A stretch of DNA of 64,000 bases from Bacteroidota bacterium (GCA_015222055.1 JADFUR010000004.1:53551-117550); one strand, 5' to 3'. Shown: positions 54,759 to 64,000, counted from the first letter of the stretch. Notes: generated from the letters alone by a model not told the origin. Translations and numbers: made by a program.

Positions 54759-55304
54759 TTATTTATTTTTTGGCGAAATATACATTGTCATTCGCTTACC
54801 TTCTAATTTTGGTAATTGTTCAACTTTTCCCAATTCCTCAAGTTCTTGAGCAAGACGTAAAAGTAATATTTCTCCTTTTTCTTTATACAATATTGTACGC
54901 CCTTTAAAAAAGACAAATGCTTTAATTTTTGCTCCTTCTGACAAAAATTTTTTAGCATGTTTTAATTTAAAATCAAAATCATGCTCATCAGTATTAGGAC
55001 CGAACCGTAGTTCCTTTATAATAACTTTTACAGTTTTGTTTTTTATTTCTTTTTGTCTCTTTTTCTGTAAATATAAAAATTTATTATAGTCAATAATCTT
55101 ACAAACAGGCGGATCTGCATTAGGTGATATCTCAACCAAGTCAAGTTCCAATTTCTCTGACATTTTTAATGCCTCTTGAACTGAGAAAACACCAGGATTT
55201 TCAATATTATCACCCACAACTCTTACTTGTGTGGCTCTAATTCGTCTGTTTATGTTGTAAACTGGTTGTTTTACAATATTTCTTTTACTTCGATGAATAG
55301 CTAT
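54759..55304 (-). CDS. infC: Translation initiation factor IF-3, non-AUG start
   Basis: 181 aa. The frame contains the full IF-3: an N-terminal domain with [23 protein letters not shown], and [32 protein letters not shown] and the C-terminal [23 protein letters not shown]. The first GTG in frame (55217) would delete about 29 residues of the N-domain. An in-frame TAG at 55319-55317 lies just upstream, with no ATG, GTG or TTG between it and 55217. AGGAGG at 55318-55313 is followed after 8 bases by AUA (55304), the best start; AUU at 55298 is an alternative. Rare start codons are known in E. coli infC, where IF-3 represses its own translation. Confidence 0.9.
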   Translation of the reverse strand: MAIHRSKRNIVKQPVYNINRRIRATQVRVVGDNIENPGVFSVQEALKMSEKLELDLVEISPNADPPVCKIIDYNKFLYLQKKRQKEIKNKTVKVIIKELRFGPNTDEHDFDFKLKHAKKFLSEGAKIKAFVFFKGRTILYKEKGEILLLRLAQELEELGKVEQLPKLEGKRMTMYISPKNK

Positions 55305-55312
55305 TTTATTTT

Positions 55313-55318
55313 CCTCCT
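55313..55318 (-). promoter_or_regulatory. Strong Shine-Dalgarno that decides the infC start
   Basis: AGGAGG on the - strand, 8 bases before AUA at 55304. Such a strong site is rare in this phylum and, with the in-frame TAG overlapping it, fixes the start to AUA or AUU. Confidence 0.8.
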
Positions 55319-55333
55319 ATTATTTAGTTAATA

Positions 55334-57268
55334 CTATGAAATTTGTTTTTTAACTTCTGTATTAATATACTCTATAAATTTTTCAATTGTCATTGCACCC
55401 ATATCACCTTCACCTTGTTTTCTTACTGAAATAGTGTTGTTTTCTATTTCTTTTTCGCCAACAATCAATAGATATGGTATTTTTTTTAATTCGTTATCTC
55501 TAATTTTTCTTCCTACCTTCTCATTTCGCTCATCAATTATTGTGCGAATATCGCAATTATTTAGATGATTTAAAACTTTTTTTGCATAATCATTAAATTT
55601 TTCACTTATTGGAAGTATTACAGCTTGATCTGGTGTTAACCATAATGGGAATTTACCTGCTGTATGTTCAATTAAAACTGCAATAAAACGTTCCATAGAA
55701 CCAAATGGAGCACGGTGAATCATTACAGGTCTGTGTTTCTTGTCATCGTTTCCAATGTATTCTAACTCAAAGCGTTCTGGCAAATTGTAATCAACCTGAA
55801 TAGTTCCCAATTGCCATTTTCGTCCAATAGCATCTCTTACAATAAAGTCTAATTTAGGTCCGTAAAATGCAGCTTCCCCTTCTTCAACAATATAATCTAA
55901 ACCTTTTTCATCAACGGCTTCAATTATTGCATCTTCTGCTTTTTTCCAATTTTCGTCTGTTCCTATATATTTTTCATGATCATTTTTATCTCGCAAAGAA
56001 ACTTGTGTAATAAAACTTTTAAAATCTAACGTTTTAAAAATATATAATACAATATCCATTACTTTAAGAAATTCTTCTTTAAGTTGGTCGGGACGGCAAA
56101 AAATATGAGCATCATCTTGAGTAAATCCTCTAACTCTTGTCAATCCGTGTAATTCGCCACTTTGCTCATATCTGTATACTGTTCCAAATTCGGCATAACG
56201 TACTGGTAAATCTTTGTATGAACGTGGTTTGAATTTATAAATCTCACAGTGATGTGGACAATTCATTGGCTTAAGCATAAACTCTTCGCCTTCTTGTGGT
56301 GTTTTTATTGGTTGAAATGAATCTTTGCCATATTTTTGAAAATGCCCTGATGTTTTATAAAGATTGACATTCCCAATGTGAGGTGTTGATACTTGCTCAT
56401 AGCCATATTCTTTTTGAACTTTTTTCAAAAAGTTTTCTAATCGTTCTTTCAACTTAGCACCTCGTGGCAACCACAATGGTAGACCTAATCCAACATTTTG
56501 TGAAAAAGTAAACAACTCTAATTCTTTGCCAATTTTCCGATGGTCTCGTTTCTTTGCTTCTTCAAGCATTACAAGATACTCATCAAGAAGTTTTTTCTTA
56601 GGGAATGTTATGGCATAAATTCTTGTTAACTGTTTGTTCTTTTCATCGCCTCTCCAGTATGCTCCAGCAATATTTAATAGTTTAATTGCTTTTATATAAG
56701 ATGTATTTGGAAGGTGAGGTCCTTTACATAAATCGGTAAAATCACCTTGCTTGTAGAGAGTGATTGTCCCATCTTCTAAATCAGTTATCAACTCAATTTT
56801 ATACTCATCATTTTTTTCAGAGAAATATTTTAATGCGTCGGCTTTGGTAATATTGCTACAAACAAAATCATTTTTTTGCTGAGCTAGTTCAAGCATTTTC
56901 TTTTCGATTTTCGGAAAATCATTTTCTGAAATTGTTTTTTCACCCAAATCAATATCGTAATAAAATCCGTTTTCAATTGAAGGACCAATTCCAAATTTTA
57001 TACCAGGATATAATGATTCTAAAGCTTCTGCCATTAAATGTGATGATGAGTGCCAAAAAGCTTTTTTACCTTCTGCATCATTCCATTTGTGTAACTTTAT
57101 TGATGCATCAGAATTAATTGGGCGGGTAATATCCCAAATTTCGGTGTTAACAGTTATTGATAATACTTCTTTAGCTAATTGATTACTAAGACTTTTTGCA
57201 ATCTCTAACCCCGTGATTCCTTTGTTATATTCACGTATTGTTTTGTCTGGAAATGTTATTTTTATCAT
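55334..57268 (-). CDS. thrS: Threonine--tRNA ligase
   Basis: 644 aa. N-terminal TGS domain ([17 protein letters not shown]), SAD editing domain ([17 protein letters not shown]), catalytic core with zinc ligands in [30 protein letters not shown] and [15 protein letters not shown], and an anticodon-binding C-terminus ([31 protein letters not shown]). First gene of the thrS-infC-rpmI-rplT operon. Confidence 0.97.
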   Translation of the reverse strand: MIKITFPDKTIREYNKGITGLEIAKSLSNQLAKEVLSITVNTEIWDITRPINSDASIKLHKWNDAEGKKAFWHSSSHLMAEALESLYPGIKFGIGPSIENGFYYDIDLGEKTISENDFPKIEKKMLELAQQKNDFVCSNITKADALKYFSEKNDEYKIELITDLEDGTITLYKQGDFTDLCKGPHLPNTSYIKAIKLLNIAGAYWRGDEKNKQLTRIYAITFPKKKLLDEYLVMLEEAKKRDHRKIGKELELFTFSQNVGLGLPLWLPRGAKLKERLENFLKKVQKEYGYEQVSTPHIGNVNLYKTSGHFQKYGKDSFQPIKTPQEGEEFMLKPMNCPHHCEIYKFKPRSYKDLPVRYAEFGTVYRYEQSGELHGLTRVRGFTQDDAHIFCRPDQLKEEFLKVMDIVLYIFKTLDFKSFITQVSLRDKNDHEKYIGTDENWKKAEDAIIEAVDEKGLDYIVEEGEAAFYGPKLDFIVRDAIGRKWQLGTIQVDYNLPERFELEYIGNDDKKHRPVMIHRAPFGSMERFIAVLIEHTAGKFPLWLTPDQAVILPISEKFNDYAKKVLNHLNNCDIRTIIDERNEKVGRKIRDNELKKIPYLLIVGEKEIENNTISVRKQGEGDMGAMTIEKFIEYINTEVKKQIS

Positions 57269-57293
57269 TATAAACTGTTTTTTTTCAAGTTTG

Positions 57294-57301
57294 CAAAGAT
57301 A
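57294..57301 (-). promoter_or_regulatory. -7 element for thrS
   Basis: On the - strand TATCTTTG, an exact TAnnTTTG, 25 bases before the thrS ATG. No clear -33 TTTG. Confidence 0.45.
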
Positions 57302-57458
57302 TTAAAGTTTTATTAAAGAAATAAAGATTTTTCGAAAAAAATACATCTTTATTTTGCTTTGTTACAATGGAGTATAAACGATTAATAGATTTTAAAAAGT
57401 ATTGATGAATCTGAACTGTCGAAATTATTGTTATTTATCATCATTTAATAAGCATTTT

Positions 57459-57553
57459 TTGTCATTGATAGGCAAACTGTAAATGACAACGAAGCCAGTG
57501 ACAGCAAAGTCAATGACAATAAATGACAAATCATATTATAAAAACAAATGACA
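57459..57553. repeat. Cluster of AATGACA motifs between the hydrolase gene and thrS
   Basis: AATGACA occurs at 57482-57488, 57512-57518, 57522-57528 and 57547-57553, with a variant AGTGACA at 57497-57503. TTGTCATTG at 57459-57467 is complementary to CAATGACAA at 57511-57519, so a hairpin can form. This is the only structure in the 302-base gap; it could be a terminator-like decay product or an operator array. Confidence 0.5.
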
Positions 57554-57570
57554 AAATTTAACCATGAAGG

Positions 57571-59043
57571 TTATTTCACATCTTCAATATCGAAAATTTT
57601 ATTTCTATCCCATTCTAACCAATATTTTATTGAGAGTTTTCTGATGAGTTTCCAGTAACCTGTTGTAAGATTTCCGTATTCAACAATTCCGTTACTAATA
57701 TCGGAACGCACCTGTTGTGTATATTCTTTTTTAAGAGTAAGTCGTTTCTTTATACCATTGTAGATAAAAATTGCTTCGGGCTTGGCAATCGTATCATTAG
57801 CAATTGATATTATACCATATCCGAGTGTTGCTCCTGCACCAATTTGTAAACCATCGTTCATGCACGATAAAGGTGGTTTGTTACCTGCATATGAGATTAC
57901 TTTAATTTGGTCGATTGGAACTTTAAATATCTCCCTTGCTTTTAATCCCATTTTTGCCCCAACTGTTGAATATATGCCAAGATGCTGATGTAACTCATTT
58001 GTTAAAATACATACACGCCATTCTTCAGGCCCATATTTTTTTATTATTGTATCCATGTATTGACGTACATCGTATTTGTAATTTTCATGATTAACAGGAA
58101 ATTTTTCAAAAACAACATTTGTCTCAAACTCCAAGTCTTTTGCAAGAATTTTTAGAATTTTTTCACGCACTGCTTTTGTATTGTAATTTGTGTTAATACT
58201 AAAATTCGGCTTGTTTGTAATTGGTTGTATATCAAATAATTCAGGGTAAAGTAAGTAAACTGGAATTAAATCGTCCCATAGCTTGGCATGACCTGATTCT
58301 ACTGTGCTTAAAGTCTCTTTGTTTGTATAAGCCTCTGAGATTATTTGTGCATATTTGGTTTCAATTTTATTAATTGAATCAAGTAAAGCTTGATTAAAAA
58401 CAGCTAATGTTTTATCTAAGTTTGAAATTACATTTATATTTATATCTGTTGAGAAAACATAATCGGCGGATTTTTTATCAAACTCATAGTTAAAACCAGC
58501 GAAAGGAAAAATGTTTCTGTTATACCAAATAACTTTTTTTATTTTATTTTTTATTTCTGTTGATGATTGAAGAACTTCAAAAAGATTTGTTAAAGGACCA
58601 AGGCAAATAATTGTAATAGGCTCGGGATAATTTTTTAATTTTTTAATGATAATATTTTTTGCATTAATTGGGTTAATTTTACTGTTGGTTTTCTCACCCC
58701 AATAAATATTTTTAGAAAATTCACGCCACGAAGGTGGGGCAGAAGCGTTTATTTTTCCGCAAGCACTTTCAATATTATCTGTTTTTAGATAATGCAACAA
58801 ATTATTTATTTTTTCTAAACCTTGTTGTGAAGATAAATTACCGCCTGTTGTTGTTATTGCTAAAACGTCAATATTTTCAATTGCCATAAGAATATTAATG
58901 GCTCGCAAATCGTCGGCACCTGTGTCAGTATCAATTATTACAGGTATTTTGCTGTCAATAGATTGTGCAAGACCTATCTTAAAAACAAATACAAAAAGTA
59001 TTAAAATTAATATTTGTAAACTAATTGTTTTGGAAAGTTTCAT
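57571..59043 (-). CDS. Secreted nucleoside hydrolase fused to an FmdE-like domain
   Basis: 490 aa. Signal peptide (ending KIGLAQ), then an inosine-uridine nucleoside hydrolase domain: PVIIDTDTGADDLRAI provides the calcium-binding Asp cluster, with TTTGGN and ITIICLGPLTNL. From about residue 305 a second domain resembles the E subunit of formylmethanofuran dehydrogenase: NELHQHLGIYSTVGAKMG and LSCMNDGLQIGAGATLGYG. The usual Cys after the first HGHL-type motif is Gly here, so metal binding may differ. The hydrolase would cleave the N-glycosidic bond of nucleosides or related compounds outside the inner membrane; the second domain is unassigned. Confidence 0.8.
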   Translation of the reverse strand: MKLSKTISLQILILILFVFVFKIGLAQSIDSKIPVIIDTDTGADDLRAINILMAIENIDVLAITTTGGNLSSQQGLEKINNLLHYLKTDNIESACGKINASAPPSWREFSKNIYWGEKTNSKINPINAKNIIIKKLKNYPEPITIICLGPLTNLFEVLQSSTEIKNKIKKVIWYNRNIFPFAGFNYEFDKKSADYVFSTDININVISNLDKTLAVFNQALLDSINKIETKYAQIISEAYTNKETLSTVESGHAKLWDDLIPVYLLYPELFDIQPITNKPNFSINTNYNTKAVREKILKILAKDLEFETNVVFEKFPVNHENYKYDVRQYMDTIIKKYGPEEWRVCILTNELHQHLGIYSTVGAKMGLKAREIFKVPIDQIKVISYAGNKPPLSCMNDGLQIGAGATLGYGIISIANDTIAKPEAIFIYNGIKKRLTLKKEYTQQVRSDISNGIVEYGNLTTGYWKLIRKLSIKYWLEWDRNKIFDIEDVK

Positions 59044-59184
59044 TACAAGTTGTTTTGTTAATGAATGAATAAGATGACGGGATGATTATTTTCAGTAAAA
59101 AAAATTTTTCAAACCCAGAGATTTGGAAAATTCGATATTAATTTAGAGAGTGTGCTTCAGTAAACTTGAAATTTGAATTTTTAA

Positions 59185-59330
59185 TCCTCTCCGAAAAAAT
59201 TTTATAAAAGTCATTGTGAACAGCCTGTCCCGAGAAATCGGGAATAAAGAAGCAATCTTTTCGCTTTTATTATAAACAGATTGCTCTAGGTTTCATCTTC
59301 GCAATGACGAAAATCATTTTTCGGAGAGGA
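59185..59330. repeat. MITE-like element with terminal inverted repeats
   Basis: TCCTCTCCGAAAAA (59185-59198) and TTTTTCGGAGAGGA (59317-59330) are perfect inverted ends. Inward, GTCATTGTGAA pairs with TTCGCAATGAC (mostly complementary), and AAGCAATCT pairs with AGATTGCT. The inner TCATTG...GAAGCAATC pattern resembles a dispersed repeat common in bacterial genomes. The stretch AATTTTTAAT occurs on both sides (59176-59185 and 59334-59343) and could be a target duplication. No ORF inside. Confidence 0.7.
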
Positions 59331-59351
59331 CTAAATTTTTAATTAAATAAT

Positions 59352-59645
59352 TTATTTTTTTTCTGTATTTAAATTATTTAGTTGTCCAACTAAATTGTCA
59401 GATTTTGCAAATAAATCTTTGTATAGTTTTTGGAAATGTTGTTTTGTAAGTTTCTTGTTATCTCTACCATCAATATGATTTACTCTTTTGATAAATTCAT
59501 TTCTCATTTCTACAGTTTCCGCAATTAATTCTTTTATTTTATCTTCATTTTTTTTAGGAAAAAAATAATTGTAAGTGAAACATTCTGAAATAATATCATA
59601 AGATAAATAATTGATATCCTTTTTTAGATTTCTTCTTGTTGCCAT
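59352..59645 (-). CDS. Conserved hypothetical protein of Bacteroidetes type
   Basis: 97 aa, helical and charged, starting MATRRNLKKDINYLSYDIISECF. I recognise the general pattern as a conserved small Bacteroidetes protein with no known function. Several conserved aromatic residues (YLSYD, TYNYFF) and an amphipathic C-terminal helix are visible; there is no membrane helix or signal. The mobile repeat lies just downstream of its stop. Confidence 0.7.
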   Translation of the reverse strand: MATRRNLKKDINYLSYDIISECFTYNYFFPKKNEDKIKELIAETVEMRNEFIKRVNHIDGRDNKKLTKQHFQKLYKDLFAKSDNLVGQLNNLNTEKK

Positions 59646-59802
59646 AATGTTTAAAAATTAAATTGTTTATAAAAGTATAAAATAATAATATAATTTCAAA
59701 TTGCAAAGGTAAAAATAACTTTAATTATAATCAGTTTTAATCTAAAATATAATACAGTTAATGCTTTTTTTATTAATCAATATTTTGTGCAAAAAGAATT
59801 TA

Positions 59803-61503
59803 CTATTCACTTTTTTTTTCAATTGCCATTATTTTTATATTATAAGCCTCTTCATATTTTGGATTAATTTCAATGGCTTTATCACATAATTCAATTGTTT
59901 TTTGAGTATTGTTGTATATTAAATAAATGAGAGCCTGATTTGTTAAAGGGTCGCAAAAATTCGGATTTAATCTAATCGAATTAGAAAAATCTTCATAGGC
60001 TTTTTTGTAATTCCTTTGTCGTGCATTAATTACTCCTCTGTTATTGTAAGCAGCAGATAATTGTATAAAATTATTTGGTTTTTCTTTACGAGATTCAATA
60101 AATCTGTTATAATCGAATAAGGCATTTTTTGTTTGTCCCAGCTCATCATATACTCTTGCTCTTCCATAATATGGGTCAATATAATCAGGTTTAATCTTAA
60201 TTGCTCTATTAAAATCTGTTAAAGCTTTTGTGTATTTATCTGAATATAAAAACAAATAGCCTCTATTATTTAATGGCACAAATCTATTTGGTTGCTTTTG
60301 TAATATATTGTTAAGTAACGACATAGTGTTTTGCCATACTATATTACGTTGATATGTTAGCACAATCAAAAAAGAAATAATCACTAAAGAAAATGAGTAA
60401 ATTAATTTTTTAATATTTTGATTTTTTTTAACAAATGAATTAAAGATAAAAGCAACTATAAGGAATATTCCGATAGATGGTATATATGAGTAGTGATCTT
60501 CCATTATATTTTCTGTTAATGGAGAAAATAATCTTAGTAACAAAACAATATTAATACTGTAAAATAAAATGCCAAAAATTATTAATTTATTCTTCAATAG
60601 CTTTTTCTTTATAGAATATAATAATAAAATAAAGATACTAATGGACAATAATATGTAGATGTAATATTGAGATGGTAATAGACCATTTATTTTTGTTGGG
60701 TAAGGATATCCTGATGATAAATTAAATGGAAGTAATAAATTAATTATGTATTGAATATAATTATACCCGGCTATGAAAAAATAATCAATATATGTGAAAT
60801 TTTCAGGTTTATATCCATATCCAGTTAATTTTTGGGTATAAATACTTATAATTCCAAATATAACAGCTAATGCTATAAAAGGTAATTTTTCGAATATTAT
60901 TTTTTTCTTAAGAATATTTCTGTTTAATAAATAATCAATTAAAATAATTGATATAGATAAAGGTATTGCTCTCCCATTTGAAAAGAGAGATAGAATAAAA
61001 AATAATAATGAAAGATAATATGCTTTTTTGTTATTTTTAATACAATAATTAATGTAATAAAAAAGAGAAATAAAATAAAACATAGCCATTAGTAAACCTC
61101 TTCTTTCTGAGGCTTGTGCTACTGTTTGTACATGAATGGGATTAATAGCAAATAAAAGTGCAACAATAAATGAGATTTTATAGTTTTTAGTAAGTTTAAC
61201 AATAATAAAGTATAGTAATATTATATTTATTAAATGTAATAAGATATTGTTGAAATGATATAAAAAAGGAGATAAACCAACAAAATAGTATTCTATTGCA
61301 ATGGTTAATAAACTTAAAGGGTGATAACCCTCAATAGAATTTGTAAATATGTACTTAATATTAGCAAAAGAAAGATTTTTTATATAGCTATTATTAATAA
61401 TAAATGGGGCATCATCCCATTGCAATAGTCCGGCATGAAAAGCCGGAATATAAGCAAGTATTGTAATAGCTAAAATGAATATTAAATAATAATATTTTTT
61501 CAT
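59803..61503 (-). CDS. Membrane glycosyltransferase-like protein with C-terminal TPR repeats
   Basis: About 566 aa. The first about 400 residues hold roughly ten membrane helices in a GT-C/PMT-like layout, with an early loop AFHAGLLQWDDAPFIINN in the position of the catalytic Asp loop. The C-terminus contains TPR units (for example NRGYLFLYSDKYTKALTDFNRAIKIKPDYIDPYYGRARVY and NNRGVINARQRNYKKAYEDFSNSIRLNP). The plan resembles TMTC/O-mannosyltransferase-like proteins. A protein-glycosylation role is an inference. I chose ATG 61503; the longer frame would start inside a hairpin. Confidence 0.75.
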   Translation of the reverse strand: MKKYYYLIFILAITILAYIPAFHAGLLQWDDAPFIINNSYIKNLSFANIKYIFTNSIEGYHPLSLLTIAIEYYFVGLSPFLYHFNNILLHLINIILLYFIIVKLTKNYKISFIVALLFAINPIHVQTVAQASERRGLLMAMFYFISLFYYINYCIKNNKKAYYLSLLFFILSLFSNGRAIPLSISIILIDYLLNRNILKKKIIFEKLPFIALAVIFGIISIYTQKLTGYGYKPENFTYIDYFFIAGYNYIQYIINLLLPFNLSSGYPYPTKINGLLPSQYYIYILLSISIFILLLYSIKKKLLKNKLIIFGILFYSINIVLLLRLFSPLTENIMEDHYSYIPSIGIFLIVAFIFNSFVKKNQNIKKLIYSFSLVIISFLIVLTYQRNIVWQNTMSLLNNILQKQPNRFVPLNNRGYLFLYSDKYTKALTDFNRAIKIKPDYIDPYYGRARVYDELGQTKNALFDYNRFIESRKEKPNNFIQLSAAYNNRGVINARQRNYKKAYEDFSNSIRLNPNFCDPLTNQALIYLIYNNTQKTIELCDKAIEINPKYEEAYNIKIMAIEKKSE

Positions 61504-61514
61504 TCTATTAGAAG

Positions 61515-61549
61515 TATAAAGACCAATATTAATATTATTGGTCTTTATA
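61515..61549 (-). terminator. Hairpin just upstream of the TPR membrane gene
   Basis: TATAAAGACCAATA (61515-61528) and TATTGGTCTTTATA (61536-61549) form a perfect 14-bp stem with a 7-nt loop. It may stop read-through from the upstream gene or structure the leader. Confidence 0.55.
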
Positions 61550-61554
61550 AACAA

Positions 61555-61888
61555 TAATTTATTTAAAAATTTGTAATTTTTTATTTAAAGTCTGAATTTT
61601 TATTGTAAAATACATATTTAAAACACTGTTAATCAAGCGTTTCAATAAGGTTGTTTTGTTGCAAGAAACCACAAGGTTTGGCGTAATTTATTAATATTGT
61701 ACTTTCTAATTAGTAATATAAATAAAAGAAATCTTGTGGGTTTAATACCAATTAACACGATGCTTCCAGCACCTTCGGATGCTGGAAGGTCTTAAAGCAA
61801 AAGAATTTTGTTAACACTAATTTTATGAACTTTCAATCCCGAAGTGTCGGGATTTCGTTTTCGCTCAACTTCCCACTTTATAAATTTA
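61555..61888. other. 334-base gap with several hairpins
   Basis: No gene. Hairpins are CTTCCAGCA (61763-61771) with TGCTGGAAG (61780-61788), and AATCCCGA (61835-61842) with TCGGGATT (61847-61854), the latter 34 bases past the propeller-protein stop and a likely terminator. AAACCACAAG (61666-61675) and CTTGTGGGTTT (61733-61743) are imperfect inverted arms of a possible small repeat. Confidence 0.5.
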
Positions 61889-64000
61889 TTACTCTTTCAC
61901 AATTTTTTTAGTATAAACATAGTTGAAATATTTTAACTTAACTATATAGATTCCTTTTGGATAGCCGCTCATGTTAAGCTCGTAATTAGAATGATAATAA
62001 TTTGTATAGAGCAATTTCCCGTTTATATCATATAGCTCAACTTGAGTAGTTTTAATAAGAACATTCTCATTTTTTATATGCAGAACATCTTTTACAGGAT
62101 TTGGAGATACATTAAAAGGTGCTTTTTTCTGCACCTGTGTTTTAATATCATTGTGATTAACTAACAATTTGAAAACACCCTGATTATCGCTTGCAAAATA
62201 ATAATTTCCTTCATCATCTTGAATTATGTCTCTCACACCACTCCACGGGAAACCTTCTTTTTTAGTAAGATGTTTCCAGTTTTTACCATCGTAAGTAAGA
62301 ACACCATGCTCTCCCAAACCAAACCATAATAAGCTGTCATTATCTTCATATATTGTGTAAATGCCATTTGTGAAATCAGAAAAAATTGTATCTTCGGGTA
62401 GTTCTTTTGACAAAGATATAACATCAAACCTGTCGCCATCGTACTTTACAATAATTTCGTTTTTCACGGAATCTGTAAAGCTATAAGTAAACCATATATT
62501 TCCTTTACGGTCTTGCAATATTTTTTCAACAGAGCCTTTATCAAGAGGAGTAAATGTTTTCCAGTTTTCGCCGTCGTATCTGCAAATTATCCCGTTCATA
62601 TAATTATCAAAAGTAGCAAACCAGTAATTTCCGTCATTGTCTTCAAATATATAATTTACTGAATTTAACAAAGGACTATTCTCGGAATTAAAATATGTCC
62701 ATTTTTTTCCATCAAATTTGGCAGCACCGAGTTCAGATGTGCCAATCCAATTATTGTTTTTAGAATCAATAAAAAAGCACCAAAGTTCATCAGTAATTCC
62801 ATTTTTATCAGTATAATTAGTATAATTTTCACCGTCAAATTTTATTATTCCTTTGCTAAATGTTGCTATCCAAATATTTCCGTTTTTGTCTTTTTCAATT
62901 TTTTTAACATGATTACTTACAAAACCAGTTGCTCTGTTATGAGTTGTCCATTTTTTGCCGTCGAAAACACTGTATCCTCCGCCACTTGTCGTAACCCACA
63001 ATTTATTATTATCATAATATAATAAATCCGGATGGGTTATTATATTTCCCATATAATTTTTCCAGGAAATGCCGTCAAAAAAATCTACACCATCAGTTCC
63101 TATCCAAAAGTTGTCTTTTTTATCTTGAATAACAGACAGTGCAAAATCATCAGAAAGGCCGTTTGAAGTGTTAAAATGTTCCCATTTTGTATGATCATAT
63201 TTATATGCTCCATTACTATATGTCAAAAACCATATATTGTCGTTATTGTCAATATACATTTTTGTAATTGCTTTTTGGTTTAATTCATCAACATTAATAG
63301 TTTTCCACTTATTGTTTTCAAATTTTTGTAAACCCTTATCGGTTAATATCCAAAGATTATTATAAGAATCATTTTCAATATAAGCAATTTTATTACTGTT
63401 TAAGCCGGATGTGTCGGTATAATGCAGGCCTTGATTGCCGTTATATTTTAATAAACCCTTTTCTGTTCCTACCCATAAGCAATTGGTCTTATCAATATGA
63501 ACTGCATTAATAATGCCTTCGAGAGCATGGGCTGCATCAGAAATGTTCATCAAACGGTCATTTTCATACTTAAATAAACCAATTTTTGTTGCAATCCATG
63601 CAGTTCTGCTGGAATCTAATGCAAGATCCAAAAATTTCAGCCCAAAATTTTTTATTTTACTAAATTTTTTATTATCAATATCATATTTATAAAAACCTCC
63701 TACACCACCATAAGAGCTGAGCCACATTATATTATTATTATCAATTGCAATATTAGTATAAGTATTATCTACACAACTATCTATAAACAAATATTGTTGC
63801 CAATGCTCATTTTTTAAGCTACTTAAACCGTCCGCTGTTGCAAACCATATTGTGCTGTCTTTGTCTATTGCCATGTCGGTAATATAAGGGTGTATAGGTC
63901 CAATTGCAGGCGTGTTAGATTGATTATAAATTTTCCAGGTGTTTTGTGAAAATAATCCGGAAAAAGATAATGTGAAAAGTATTGTAAGAAGTAATGAGTG
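61889..64000 (-). CDS. Secreted two-component-regulator-type propeller protein with T9SS sorting domain, 5' end cut
   Basis: The frame stays open to base 64000 and the last 42 codons before the first in-frame ATG encode a signal-peptide-like SLLLTILFTLSFSGLFSQ, so the start is just outside the window. The body is made of propeller repeats of the type found in Bacteroidetes sensor proteins (GNIWIATFSKGIIKFDGENY, NNWIGTSELGAAKFDGKKW, DNFWIGTDGVDFFDG), roughly a dozen blades. The C-terminal about 80 residues (NVSPNPVKDVLHIKNENV...YPKGIYIVKLKYFNYVYTKKIVKE) are a type A type IX secretion sorting domain. There is no kinase or DNA-binding domain, so it is an exported binding or adhesion protein rather than a regulator. 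Confidence 0.85.
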   Translation of the reverse strand, partial: HSLLLTILFTLSFSGLFSQNTWKIYNQSNTPAIGPIHPYITDMAIDKDSTIWFATADGLSSLKNEHWQQYLFIDSCVDNTYTNIAIDNNNIMWLSSYGGVGGFYKYDIDNKKFSKIKNFGLKFLDLALDSSRTAWIATKIGLFKYENDRLMNISDAAHALEGIINAVHIDKTNCLWVGTEKGLLKYNGNQGLHYTDTSGLNSNKIAYIENDSYNNLWILTDKGLQKFENNKWKTINVDELNQKAITKMYIDNNDNIWFLTYSNGAYKYDHTKWEHFNTSNGLSDDFALSVIQDKKDNFWIGTDGVDFFDGISWKNYMGNIITHPDLLYYDNNKLWVTTSGGGYSVFDGKKWTTHNRATGFVSNHVKKIEKDKNGNIWIATFSKGIIKFDGENYTNYTDKNGITDELWCFFIDSKNNNWIGTSELGAAKFDGKKWTYFNSENSPLLNSVNYIFEDNDGNYWFATFDNYMNGIICRYDGENWKTFTPLDKGSVEKILQDRKGNIWFTYSFTDSVKNEIIVKYDGDRFDVISLSKELPEDTIFSDFTNGIYTIYEDNDSLLWFGLGEHGVLTYDGKNWKHLTKKEGFPWSGVRDIIQDDEGNYYFASDNQGVFKLLVNHNDIKTQVQKKAPFNVSPNPVKDVLHIKNENVLIKTTQVELYDINGKLLYTNYYHSNYELNMSGYPKGIYIVKLKYFNYVYTKKIVKE

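Overview
This window reads as a piece of chromosome from an anaerobic, AT-rich member of the Bacteroidetes, most likely near the Bacteroidales. The pointers are the Bacteroidetes -7 promoter motif TAnnTTTG in several upstream regions, a C-terminal type IX secretion signal, DUF1573 and DUF6089 proteins, the order NAD kinase / DUF6089 / isoprenyl transferase / BamA / OmpH / OmpH / MurI, and anaerobic redox enzymes (a 2-oxoacid:ferredoxin oxidoreductase and a trimeric [FeFe]-hydrogenase). No rRNA, tRNA, CRISPR array, transposase or phage gene was seen. Both edges cut a gene: an MscS-type channel on the left and a secreted propeller protein on the right.

Layout. 1-30.2 kb is mostly + strand housekeeping: channel, DUF1573, MeaB GTPase, 5'-nucleotidase, metal exporter, dihydrolipoyl dehydrogenase, RlmF, uridine kinase, CBS protein, NAD kinase, an outer-membrane biogenesis block (three DUF6089-like barrels, UppS, BamA, two Skp/OmpH chaperones), glutamate racemase and KorAB. 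Short - strand groups interrupt it (PspC, a pyrophosphate-type phosphofructokinase and a small protein; ManA; an alpha/beta hydrolase with PdxJ). 30.2-43.8 kb is entirely - strand: an M64 peptidase, an M24 aminopeptidase, then a long co-directional redox run transcribed hydC-hydB-hydA-response regulator-receiver/kinase-rex-PP2C/LysM-nifS/selD fusion. 44.0-49.1 kb is + strand and contains an accessory stretch: lipid kinase, a decayed gene, a Gfo/Idh/MocA oxidoreductase plus radical SAM/SPASM pair, and an unrecognised membrane protein, with related promoter-hairpin repeats before the last two. 49.6-64 kb is - strand: ATP-grasp, two signal peptidases, DapB, the thrS-infC-rpmI-rplT operon, a secreted nucleoside hydrolase/FmdE-like fusion, a membrane TPR protein and the partial propeller protein.

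Most unusual points. (1) The HydA catalytic subunit has every Fe-S ligand, but the H-cluster pocket deviates from the usual motifs: the proton-relay Cys is Asn (TSNCP), the L2 Met is Glu (EPCTAKK) and L3 reads ACPCGC. A good candidate Rex operator lies in front of hydC, and rex is downstream in the same run. (2) The PP2C protein joins a cytosolic phosphatase domain, with two usual Asp replaced by Asn, to a membrane segment and two LysM domains. (3) Cysteine desulfurase and selenophosphate synthetase are fused in one chain. (4) infC has no ATG, GTG or TTG that keeps its N-terminal domain; an AUA codon 8 nt after AGGAGG is the best start. (5) The 44.9-49.5 kb stretch looks assembled from cassettes that share a promoter, a transcribed hairpin and a GTTAG boundary. 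Family names rest on motif recognition without database searches.
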